Shown: positions 54,058-63,579 of the stretch, piece by piece
Layout: each line of letters begins with the position of its first letter
How positions within the stretch are numbered: position 1 is the stretch's first letter
DNA from: Branchipolynoe longqiensis
Lineage: Eukaryota > Annelida > Polychaeta > Phyllodocida > Polynoidae
Direction of reading: 5' to 3'
Assembly (NCBI GenBank): GCA_030323885.1
Contig: CM059197.1
Span: 31,028,209-31,092,208, forward strand
Length of the DNA: 64,000 nt
Notes under the pieces: model-generated
The model's input: the letters and a program-made list of their open reading frames with translations, nothing else
Told to the model about the DNA's origin: nothing
Database searches by the model: none
Program-made: the position numbers and the translations under genes

Positions 54058-54406
54058 AGCTGCATAGTCCAATGAAGCATCACATTTTTCAAAACCGAAA
54101 CAATTAACTAGATTTGATTCTACATATCTAACTTAGATACTGATGGCCGTATTGAACATTTGTTGCCGCATAGAAGGGACTACTGAGGCAATTTAATAGA
54201 ACATGTTAGTTACTGCAGAAGCCTATGGTGTCAGAGTTGTGGCATGCGCCACAATTAATTTTACATGCTTGCATTAAAAATATCTCAAAAGTTAGCGATT
54301 TAAAATGAAAGTTACTTCAAACTAAAGTAAGGTAGATTATAACAATTAATTGAATATATTGATCTCAGAAAATAGACAGAAACTCAAAACCATCGGACTA
54401 CGCAAC
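54058..54406 (+). mobile_element. MITE-F copy 8
   Basis: TTAA at 54054-54057 and 54407-54410. Ends 'agctgcatagtccaatg' and, inward, 'gttgcgtagtccgatgg'. The right TTAA is also the left border of the next, oppositely oriented fragment. Confidence 0.86.
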
Positions 54407-54410
54407 TTAA

Positions 54411-54815
54411 AGTTGTATAGTCCGATGTATTTGAGTTTCTGTCTTTCCTTAGATGAACATATTAAGTTGATCGTTATAATCTTCATGACGTGAAGCTGTC
54501 ATAGTCCGATGGTTTTCAATTTCAGTCTTTTCTAGATGAATATATTATGTTGATAGTTAGAATCTACCTATTTTTTAGTTTGAATTGGCTTTCATTTTAA
54601 ATGGCTAACTTTTGAGGTTTTTGAAGTGCAAACATGCCAATTTACTACTTAATTAGTTTTATCTTGCATGCTAAAATTCTGACACCGCAAGTGCTAGCAG
54701 GAACAGGTTTTTATTGAATTGACTTAATGTTGCATAGTAACATGGTTTTGGGGTTCAGTCATTTTCTGAGATACGTACATGAAAGTTGATCATTATAATC
54801 TACCCTACTGTACCT
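54411..54815 (-). mobile_element. Three partial MITE-F copies in series
   Basis: 54411-54485 and 54487-54725 each restart with a terminal repeat ('agttgtatagtccgatg', 'agctgtcatagtccgatgg'). 54726-54815 restarts in the interior ('cattttctgagatacgtaca'). Each breaks off at a different point. Confidence 0.75.
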
Positions 54816-55313
54816 CAGGGATTTTGATGCCCCTGCTTTGCAAAGTTATAAACCGCTGCCATGTGGCATAGGTTCTTGATAGAACCAAAGGCAAAGGGAG
54901 CAAACCCTAACAGAATACCATGTTTCCATGGCAACATTAAGGGCTCTGATGAATGGAACTCCCAACATCTCCTGGCCAGCCACTGCAGGGACAAATAATT
55001 TGCACCTGTCTTGACATGTTCTTGGCGGTGTGAGACCTGTATTTGCTCATCAAGAGACTGCTGCTGGTAACTTGCAAATGCCAGCAGCACTTCAACACTT
55101 TGCAAGCAGCTTTTATGATATGCACAACTGCACCAAATAACCTGAAGCTGAGATACATTAGGACCAACTCATGGACATCACTCTCACAGCAGAGAGATAA
55201 ATGGAGAGAGGCGGTTAAGAAATGAAAGCAGTCTTTGTTGCATTGCGACCGACAGCATCATGATGATGACTATAGGTCTAACTAACTTTGCGTCGAATTG
55301 ACTAGAACATGTG
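54816..55313. other. Unassigned sequence
   Basis: Minus-strand frame 54815-55105 (96 codons) and its neighbours show no domain I recognise. Confidence 0.4.
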
Positions 55314-55650
55314 AGGTTTCATCAGACTATGCTGCTTTAAAGCCGCATAATCCAACAAAAACATTAAATTGTTTATCCCCAAGCACTTACTAGCTTTGAT
55401 TATACATAGACACTGGTGCTCTGAGCATGAAACATTCATGGCCTTGGTGCTCCTACCTCTAAGCTGCGACGGTCAACAATGGATAACCAAAGCCGATGGC
55501 CAGCATTTCTGTGTGCACATCAAAATTAATTTGAGATGTTTGCACTTCAGTTCTCTGTAAAAGAAAAGTCAGGTAAAACTAAAAATAAAGTAGGTTATAA
55601 CAAGTAAGCTAATATATTTATCTTTCAAATATGGCAGAAACTCTATGCTG
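55314..55650 (+). mobile_element. MITE-F copy 9 (diverged) plus end of a facing copy
   Basis: 55314-55336 is the right end of a minus-oriented copy ('catcagactatgctgct'). TTAA at 55337-55340 is shared with a diverged plus copy ('agccgcataatcc' to 'gcagaaactctatgctg'). Confidence 0.7.
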
Positions 55651-55888
55651 CTATACTCGGAAACAGGTAAACAAAGGGTATATGAAGTACAAGTCCGAGA
55701 ATTTCAGTGTAGAAAACAGCAGCAAAGAGAGATGAGATTAAGCTGTCATAGTCCGATTTATTTTATTTTATTTATTTTATTTTTCATTGAGGGCAAAAGA
55801 AAGCTAATACATGGAATTGTAGAGTATCAAGGTCACTTATGCAACCTGAGTCGTGATGCCCTACAATCCAGCCCAGATGGTGCTTAGA

Positions 55889-56190
55889 ACACACAGACAC
55901 AGAGACACACACACACACAGACACACACAGAGAAACACACACAGACACAGAGACACACACACACAGACACACACACAGAAACACAGAGATACACAAAAGA
56001 CACACAGATACACACACAGTACGAACACAAAGCAACAGAGACACCAAAGACACAGAGACACACACAGACACACACAGAGACACACATAGACACAGATACA
56101 CACACAGATCACAGAAGACACAACACAGAGACAACACGACACAGACAGCACACAACAGAGACACAGATACCCACACAGAGACACACACAC
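55889..56190. repeat. (ACACAG)n-type microsatellite
   Basis: About 300 bp of A/C/G-only 'acacacagacacagag' sequence, reading as Cys/Val/Ser-rich frames on the minus strand. A shorter block of the same type is at 60488-60598. Confidence 0.95.
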
Positions 56191-56312
56191 ACAGAATGGG
56201 ACGGTCCAAACATGGCTCAGTTTAGCTTGCTTAGAGGGATGTTAGGACCGTCCCAAATATGAAGACTGCTTCCTAACAGGTCCGCCGCATACACCTACAT
56301 GTTTGCACCGGC
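56191..56312. other. Sequence shared with the 60.4-60.8-kb block
   Basis: 'tgggacggtccaaacatg' and (complement) 'gaagactgcttcctaacagg' plus 'acctacatgtttgcaccg' match the repeated unit inside the 60-kb MITE. In both places it borders an (ACACAG)n tract. Family not identified. Confidence 0.6.
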
Positions 56313-56645
56313 TGTCCGTAATTATCAGTCGCCTCCTCCAGCCTTATATCAATGGACAAATGCGACTGATGCTTTTCTCTTCGCACCACCTTGTCCCGGA
56401 TGTCCGTAATTATCAGTCGCCTCCTCCAACCTTATATCAATGGACAAATGCGACTGATGATTTTCTATTCGCACCGCCTTTACGCATTACGCACCGATCG
56501 CTACATGGAGCGATCGGGATAATGGATTTCTGACGCATTCGCATTACGCATTACGCGTGTATGGAATGTAGCTCATAGGTTTCAAGGCGTTTCGATTTTT
56601 TGTCGCATTCGCATTACGCATTACGCGTATATGGAATGCGCCCTT
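56313..56645. mobile_element. 88-bp duplication and MITE relative of the foldback
   Basis: 'tgtccgtaattatcagtcgc' and the following ~65 bp occur twice with period 88 (56313 and 56401). 56490-56645 has 'ttttttgtcgcattcgcatt' and 'tatggaatg' words as in the 51.6-kb foldback, plus a hairpin 'ccgatcgctacatggagcga'. Ends not defined. Confidence 0.6.
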
Positions 56646-56767
56646 AAGCGTTTTCACAACCAGCCTCTGGCAACTGTGTTTTTGCGGCTCCTACATTAGT
56701 GCCTCCAACTGCCGGTAGGGGCCCTATGAATGCTAGCCCAGCAGTGCCCCTGGCGAACAGCAAAATT

Positions 56768-57090
56768 AAAGCTTGTTTTATTTAACGATGCCTCTAGAGC
56801 GCATTGATTTTCGTAGTATCAGCTATTGGACATCAAACATATGGTAATTCTGAGGAAACCCGCTGCCGCCACATAGGCTACTCTTTCTGATAAGCAGCAA
56901 GGGGTCTTTTAGATTCACTTTGCCACAGATAGGACAGCACATACCACATCCTTTGATTAGCTAGTTGTGGACCACTGGTTCGAATGGAAAATATCCCAAA
57001 CTGGAAATTTGTCAACTGAGCAGGATCGATAGGACGACCGACACCTTTACAGGTGGAGACCCTGCCGCCAGAGATATGTCCTGCTCTCCC
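56768..57090 (-). mobile_element. SINE-B, full length but decayed
   Basis: 3' end 'cttgttttatttaacgatgc' at the left; head complement 'ctgccgccagagatatgtcc' at the right, with the A-box changed. Internal deletion near 56850. Confidence 0.85.
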
Positions 57091-57235
57091 TGATGGACAC
57101 AGGCCCACACAACGTCGTCGACTGTGACGCATGGAGGCAGGCGCGCGGCGGAAGTCCAGTGCACTGCACAGTAAACCCCCAAGCTGGGCTCTAACTAGCC
57201 TGATAGCGCCCAACCCATGCTTATCGAGCCTCATA

Positions 57236-57468
57236 TGATTGAGTCAAACCAATGAGTTAAAAATGTACACGTGTCGCTTCCTAGCCAGGGGCTTGGCATT
57301 ATTAGGATAGGGCAAGCACTGGTTGGCTCAGTGTCAGGATAATATGACTGGGTGGGATATCAGGTGCTGGTGGCCTGGTTTCCCAGTGGGGCAGCACTAT
57401 CATAAGTCGGTACCTGTCCTGATATGAACTTAGATGTCACCAGGATGTAAAACTCCAACAACCAAGCA
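57236..57468 (+). mobile_element. SINE-A, 5'-truncated
   Basis: Starts 'gattgagtcaaaccaatgag' after the B-box; ends 'taaaactccaacaaccaagc'. Lacks ~20 bp in the 'accatgagtgcgcactg' region. Confidence 0.85.
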
Positions 57469-57619
57469 GACTCCAGTAGAGCCGAGTTGGCAGATCACGG
57501 AACAAAGTCATAGCCCCATGCCATAATTCTATGTGGAGCTAATGCTTTCTGCGTTCAGTCAGTGACTGACGTCTATGAACACAGTGAACCCCTTCACTCA
57601 GCCGGCTGACACTCTGGAG

Positions 57620-58030
57620 GAGCAGTGCCTGCTCGCATGGAGAGGGCGGAGACGGGGAAGGGGAGGGTGGAAAGGGGAGAGAGGGGGAGGAGAGGGTGGA
57701 GCGGAGGAGTGGAGGGATGAGGGGGTAGGGGGGGGGGAGGAGAGGGCGGAGGGGGAGAGGGGAAGAGGGGGGGGGGAGGGAGGAGGGAGGAGGGAAGAAG
57801 GAGGAAGTAGGAAGTAGGAGGGAGGAGAGATGGGGTGGGTGGTAGGGGTGGAGAGCGGAGTAGGGATGGGAGGGAGGGGGAGAGGGATGGGGATGGGAGG
57901 AGGGGGTGGAGGGTGAGGGTGAGGAGGGAGGATGGAAGAGGCAGGAAGAAGGAGGCAGAGGGTGAGGGGATGGGAGGAGGGAGGGGGAGAGGGGAGGAGA
58001 AGTGATGGGCGGGAGAGGTATAAGGGGAGG
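57620..58030. repeat. Polypurine (GGGAGGA-rich) block
   Basis: About 410 bp almost entirely G and A on the plus strand. It could form triplex (H-DNA) or G-quadruplexes. The 244-codon minus frame is Pro/Ser-rich low complexity. Confidence 0.92.
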
Positions 58031-58115
58031 GGCTGCCAATAATGGTGTGGCAGTAGAAGAGGCGCAGAGTGCATCCAGCAGTGGCCATCTTGCGTACATG
58101 TCACGTGGTCTCAAT

Positions 58116-58850
58116 GGTATTGCAGCATGTCGGTAACCGGATGAATCAGGACACCCTACCCGCTGGTGCAATGCTGCAGAATGGTAGCTGATTGAATCAG
58201 GATAGATTGCCTGCTGGTGCAATGCTGCAGAATGGTAGCTGATTGAATCAGGATACATTGCCCGCTGATGCAATGCTGCAGAATGTTAGCTGATTGAATC
58301 AGGATAGATTTCCCGCTGGTGCAATGCTGCAGAATGGTAGCTGATTGAATCAGGATATATTGCCTGCTGGTGCAAGGCTGAAAATACTACCTTGATAAAT
58401 CGTGACACCCTTCCTGCTAGTCAATTACTGCAAAATGGTAACCAATTAAATCAGGATAGATTGTCTGCTGGAGAAATGCTGCAACATGGTAACCAGAAAT
58501 CAGGATGGATTGCCTGCTGGGGCAATACTGAAAATGGTAACAAGATAAATCTGGATATATTTGCACGGGTGCAATACTGCAAAATGGTACCCAGATAAAT
58601 TAGGATAGATTGGCTGCTGATGCAATGCTGCAAAATGGTAACCAGATAAATCAGGATAGATTGGCTGCTGATGCAATCCTGCAAAATGGTAACCAGATAA
58701 ATCAGGATAGATTGGCTGCTGATGTATTCCTGCAAAAATGGTAACCAGATAAATCAAAACACCATATACATCGGTGTGATGCTCCAAAATGGTAACCAGA
58801 TAATCAGGACACCCGATCTGCTCTCGTAATGATGCGAAATTGTAATCTTC
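58116..58850. repeat. 51-bp minisatellite, about 14 copies
   Basis: Unit 'atggtagctgattgaatcag' plus 'gatagattgcctgctggtgc' plus 'aatgctgcaga'. The left third uses 'agctgattgaat', the right part 'aaccagataaat', so the array has two sub-blocks. Confidence 0.95.
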
Positions 58851-59644
58851 AGAGAGCATTTTAATTAGTGTGTCTGTGAGATTAAAAAAACACACACAAA
58901 AAACACCAACAAACCCACCAACACCAATAAACAATTGGAAAAAGCCCCCACAAAGTTATGTTCTATCCATGATGGCCACGTTATTTCCCGGCAATACACT
59001 CCCAACACGAGACTGCCGGACGCGCTTTTTTTGTTTACTCGCTCCAATCATAGTTTTATTCCAAATGCGCAGCTTCACTACGCCATTAGTCCTGGTGGGG
59101 GGTTTCTTTTCGCCTTCAAGTACTCCCTTATGCAGCACAGTATTGCGGGTGTTACACGCATGGGCGTGCTGGGACCAGTGTGCGTGGCTGTCGCTCGGTG
59201 CGGAGATTATTGCCTCTCCATTGACAACACGCTAGAGGAGGTTTGCCGCTAATCTCACTCTCACGTGAGTTGGGCGTCATTTGGTGAGAGCTGGCCGTGA
59301 CGTCAGACCTACGTCATGCCTGATGTGATTGTCCATTTTCAAGTTGCTACAACTTTACCAAATGAATACAGAAGATAACTTCTTGCTTACATTCTAAATA
59401 CCATGTAAATACTCACATTAATCAGACTAATATTGATCTAGTCATATGAAACTACTGTTACCATATTGCTACGGAACTTGTGGGTTACAGAATTTCATTG
59501 TGTTATATGCTGCAAATTGTATATTCAACAGTTATTGCATACCTTACTCTATATATACCTTTTATTGTGTAAATATCCTGAATAGAAAAATGGCTGGAAA
59601 ACCAGTGCTTCGGCACTGACAAAAGGTAGAAAAAACATATTTAC
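58851..59644. other. Mostly unassigned; right part shared with 37.6 kb
   Basis: 58870-59270 is ordinary sequence with overlapping frames of no known domain. 59580-59628 ('atggctggaaaaccagtgct') matches the 37.67-kb segment and may be a retroelement 3' end. Confidence 0.4.
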
Positions 59645-60161
59645 CTTCTGACATTTTTGCTGAGATAAATATATTAGATCGACCATTATCATCTACATTA
59701 CTTTAGTTTGAAATAACTTTTATTTTAATTGGTAAACTCTTGAGGTATATGAAGTGCAAACATGTCAAATTAATTCTGACAAGCACGCCAAAATTCTGCA
59801 ACCTCTGCCAATTTGGATTTCTGCCACTGTGTATAACTTAAGCGTCATCAAAGGCCAGTTGCGCTCATACTATGTCTATGTGGTGTGGGAGGTTAAAAAT
59901 CCCTTGGGTCGGTAAAAGTGTAGGTTGGGGTTTTCCATCGACAAACTGTATAATGGTGAAAACAAGACTATTCAGATTTATCCATGATAGGCAGTATACA
60001 TCTTCAATTTTTTTTTAAACACCCAAAAAACAACAAGTGCATAAAACTGCAATAAGGGTTTTATGAGTTCACCAGTGTCTAAGGCAGATATCTAGGATTA
60101 AATCTAGTGTACGTTTTGATTTTGATAACTTCATGCTTTCAAAAGATTATACTATACAGCT
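59645..60161 (-). mobile_element. MITE-F copy 10, interrupted by SINE-C
   Basis: Left part 59645-59805 ('gctgagataaatatattaga' to 'cacgccaaaattctg'), right part 60019-60161 ending 'ctatacagct' with TTAA at 60162-60165. Left terminus lost. Confidence 0.8.
59806..60018 (+). mobile_element. SINE-C, 5'-truncated, nested in MITE-F
   Basis: Matches the complement of the 10.4-kb SINE-C from 'tgccaatttggatttctgcc' through 'ggcagtatacatcttcaa', followed by a T run instead of A. The tRNA-like head is absent. Confidence 0.83.
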
Positions 60162-60250
60162 TTAAAATACGCACACAAAATTGAATTGTAAGAACTCCCC
60201 ATTTGATACTTAAGTGACCTCATTCCACGAGTGGGTTCATCTTTTACATA

Positions 60251-61048
60251 ATGTGGCTGTCACACTACGACGACAAGCGGCGACGACAGCCCAGCGACAT
60301 GGATTTTGTGAAAACCCGACGACATATGCAAATTCGGGCCAAGTTGGACGACAATCGGACGACAGTGCCGCGACAGTGACTAGACTATGCTGCGGACCTG
60401 AAGCAGTCTTCATGAGAAATATGAAGAATGGGACGGTGCAAACATGTAGGTTTATGCAGCGGACCTGTTAGGAAGCAGTCTCCATACAAGACACAGACAA
60501 AGAGAGACACACACAGACACAGATACACACACAGACACACACACAGACACAGAGACACACACACAGACACACCACTACACACACACACAGACACACACGA
60601 AGCAGTTTCCATGAGAAATATGAAGAATGGGACGGTGCAAACATGTAGGTTTATGCAGCGGACCTGTTAGGAAGCAGTCTCCATATGATATATGAAGAAA
60701 TGGGACGGTACAAACATTTAGACTATGCGGCGGACCTAGGTATATGGGGCGGACCTGTTAGGAAGCAGTCTAGAAGCTTAACGACAGCGACGACAGCTTA
60801 ACGACAAAGACGACACCGTAACGACACCGTAGCGACAGCCGAATGACAGCGTCTGTCACCGGGTGTCGTCGAGGTTTTTCAACACGCCCAAAAACCCGGC
60901 GACAATGGAGAAACTGGAGGTGTCGTGGAGGTGTCGCGGAGACACCCGAACGACAACATACCGACACCGTGGCGACAACTGGCGACAGAGCAAAACGACA
61001 AGTCGTTGGGCTGTCGTCGGCCTTGTCGTCGTAGTGTGACAGCCACAT
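60251..61048. mobile_element. CACAC-end MITE, 'atgtggctgtcacactacga' type 2 (798 bp)
   Basis: Perfect 27-nt inverted ends beginning 'atgtggctgtcacactacga'. The interior ends are saturated with 'cgacgacag', 'gacaccg' and 'gtgtcg' words. A ~400-bp foreign block (60381-60778) sits in the middle. No coding sequence. Confidence 0.82.
60381..60778. repeat. Repeated block nested in the type 2 MITE
   Basis: Three partial copies of a unit 'gaatgggacggtgcaaacat...gcagcggacctgttaggaag', the first two separated by an (ACACAG)n tract (60488-60598). It matches 56191-56312. Confidence 0.75.
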
Positions 61049-61151
61049 AACACAGGCGTCAACAAGGAATTCAATGAAGGCACTTTACAGCCCTCCCCCT
61101 GCACCTCCCCCCTGCGGCCCTACCCACCCCTACCCCCACCCCGCCGAGCCC

Positions 61152-61474
61152 CAACCGGGCGCGTTGGCCGAATCAGCAGAGCGCGGGCCTCGCGTGCGGA
61201 AGGTCGGGAAATACTGTCAAACCAATGACTTACAAAATTGATACTTGTTGCTTCCTAGCCTGGCACTCGGCATTAATAGGATAGGGCAAGGACTGGTTTG
61301 CTCAGTGTCAGGATAATATGGCTGAATGGGATATCGGGTCATGGTGCCAACACCCTGATTTCCCAGTGGGGCAGCACGATAAAGTCAACATGACTTTGCA
61401 CTGTCACAAGTCAATACCTGTCCTGATATGACCTTTGATGTTGCCCAGAAGTAAAACTCCAACAACCAACCCCT
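61152..61474 (+). mobile_element. SINE-A, full length (type II) with B-box deletion
   Basis: Head 'ccgggcgcgttggccgaatc'; the B-box segment is deleted ('gaaggtcgggaaatactgtc'). Ends 'aaaactccaacaaccaaccc'. Confidence 0.88.
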
Positions 61475-61835
61475 GCACCCCCGCGCCCCCTGGGGAGCAG
61501 TGAGTAGCTGGCTGGTGACAGCAGGCTGTCAGCTCACAACGCCGAATCGACCCCCAACACTTGGCATCCAGTCAGCTATGTTGTGAATAATTGTGTTTCG
61601 ACACTTTTTACCATTTTAATAAAAAATAATTTAAAAAACCTCTCCGGATATTACGGCCTTTCGTGGAGCCGGATTCTAAATGTGCGGGAAGTGGTTTAGG
61701 TATGGAACCTCTGCCTGTTCATACTTCTAGCAACAGGGTATATAGACTTGGGACATCAGGCATCAGTGTTTGTTGTTGTACGCATTCGTTGTTTAAGCAG
61801 GGGAAATTTCAGTCTCAGACGACAGGGCTTCCTCA
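61475..61835. other. Unassigned sequence
   Basis: No gene or repeat recognised. Confidence 0.4.
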
Positions 61836-61902
61836 TTCCACTGCTCCTTGCCATATCCTAGTAATGCTGAATGCCTAGTTAGGACGCATTAGTGCCAGAA
61901 AG
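61836..61902 (-). mobile_element. SINE-A internal fragment left of the satellite
   Basis: 'ccactgctccttgccatatc' and 'ctagtaatgctgaatgcctag' correspond to the SINE-A body near its head side, in minus orientation. Confidence 0.6.
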
Positions 61903-62625
61903 TGTCATCAGTGTGGTTTACCACTTGTGATGTCAGTGTGGTTATCGACTTGTGACGTCATAATGATAATCGATTTGTGACATCAGGTTGGTTATTAACT
62001 TTGACATCAGAATGGTAATCGACTTGTGACACAGGACTGGGCACATAATTGTGACGTCAGACCAAGTATTGACTTCTTACAACAGGCTGAGTATTGACTT
62101 TTGACATCAGGCTGAGTATTGACTTTTGACATCAGTTGAGTATTGACTTGTGACATCAGGCCGAGTATCGACTTGTGACATCAGGCCGAGTATCGACTTG
62201 TGACATCAGGCCGAGTATCGACTTGTGACATCAGGCCGGGTATCAACTTTTGACATCAGGCCGAGTATTGACATGTGACATCAGGCCGTGTATCGACTTT
62301 TGACATCAGCTGAGTATCGACTTGTGACATCAGGCCGAGTATCGACTTGTGACATCAGGCCGAGTATCGACTTGGGACATCAGGCCGAGTATCGACTTGT
62401 GACATCAGGCCGAGTATCGACTTGTGACATCAGGCCGAGTATTGACTTGTGACATCAGGCCGAGTATTGACTTATGACATCAGGCCGAGTATCGACTTGT
62501 GACATCAGGCCGAGTATCGACTTGTGACATCAGACTGACTATCGACTTGTGACATCAGGTCAAGTATCGACTAGTGACATAAGGCTGAGTATCGACTTGT
62601 GACATCAGTGTGGGTCTCGACTTGT
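61903..62625. repeat. 25-bp satellite derived from SINE-A, about 29 copies
   Basis: Unit 'gacatcaggccgagtatcga' plus CTTGT. It aligns to the SINE-A internal segment 'atcaggacgggtaccgactt' plus GTGAC, with the period joining GTGAC to ATCAGG. The last unit runs without a break into SINE-A body (next feature), so the array is an amplified SINE segment. Confidence 0.9.
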
Positions 62626-62672
62626 GTGACAGTGCCCATCCATGGCAGCTCCATAGTGTTGCTCCACTATTT
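62626..62672 (-). mobile_element. SINE-A fragment continuing from the satellite
   Basis: 'gacagtgcccatccatggca' and 'ctccatagtgttgctccact' follow the 25-bp array in the order expected of a minus-oriented SINE-A. Confidence 0.75.
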
Positions 62673-63255
62673 ACGTTGCTCCTTGGCTGTCTACATTCTA
62701 ACAGTGCAATTTGTTCTATACCTACTTGTGCGACCACTTGGATTTTCATTTTTTGAAATTCTACAGGACGCGTTGTTACTGTGCACAAACAATCTACAAG
62801 GATTAAAATCTCCAAGAAGAACACTATATACACTGAGCCCTGTTTTTCTGACACACATCACCCAACAGCATGCCAATTTAATTGAACCACCTGTGATTGT
62901 GTGTGTGTCAGAAATCTTGGAGACAGATCAACTAAATGCAAAATCACGGACTTGCATCTCTGCAAAGCAGAATGGTAGGATGAGTCAGCACATTACCAGA
63001 TGCTGTCAAAAGGACATTCTAAGACAGACACAAACCACCAAAAATAGACTGTGCCTTTCTTTGTTGTAAATGTTACCATTGCCTGAGTCACGTGTCCGCC
63101 TTGCTATTTAATATGCAGCAACTCATCAGGGAGAACAAACGCCAACAAGCCACGGTCTTAATTATGCACACAGCAGAGGAGCCGGCCCGTGTAGGAAGGA
63201 GGCAGGCATTCCTATTTCAGAATCATTTATGGAGATATTGACCACCGAAGCTGCC
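62673..63255. other. Unassigned sequence with a 156-codon frame
   Basis: A plus frame at 62599-63069 begins inside SINE-derived sequence and shows no domain I recognise. No repeat family. Confidence 0.4.
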
Positions 63256-63259
63256 TTAA

Positions 63260-63515
63260 GGCCCTGTCACACTGCATAAGCGTGTGCCAACATATGTGAC
63301 ACACACTGTCATACAGCGGGAATTTTGAACATGCTCAAAAATACTCCTTATGCCAAACGTACCCATAACTTGTCTCATCATACACCAGTGGGCTATTTAT
63401 GAATACTACTTATGTCAAGGGTACCCATAACTTGTCTCAGCGTACACCAACGTGTTGCCACAAAATCACATACGTCGGCATACTCTTATGCAATATGGCA
63501 CTGTGTGACAGGGCC
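63260..63515. mobile_element. CACAC-end MITE with TTAA flanks (256 bp)
   Basis: TTAA at 63256-63259 and 63516-63519. Inverted ends 'ggccctgtcacac' with a further shared 'gcataag'. Inside, 'gtacccataacttgtctca' occurs twice (about 63359 and 63420). TTAA targets point to piggyBac-type transposition; no transposase. Confidence 0.82.
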
Positions 63516-63579
63516 TTAAGGGTATTAGTATGCTGCAATATGTGGTATGTGACCTGCATTAAACCAATGCTGCATTGCT

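Noticed and set aside
55784..56209. Cys/Val/Ser-rich 141-codon minus frame
   Set aside because: Translation of (ACACAG)n.
57539..58273. 244-codon Pro/Ser-rich minus frame
   Set aside because: It is the complement of the polypurine block and adjoining minisatellite; low complexity only.
58116..58850. Regular 51-bp repeats resembling repeat-spacer units
   Set aside because: The whole 51 bp is conserved between units, so it is a minisatellite without spacers.
62599..63069. 156-codon plus frame with some hydrophobic stretches
   Set aside because: It starts in the SINE-derived satellite and shows no recognisable domain or initiation context.
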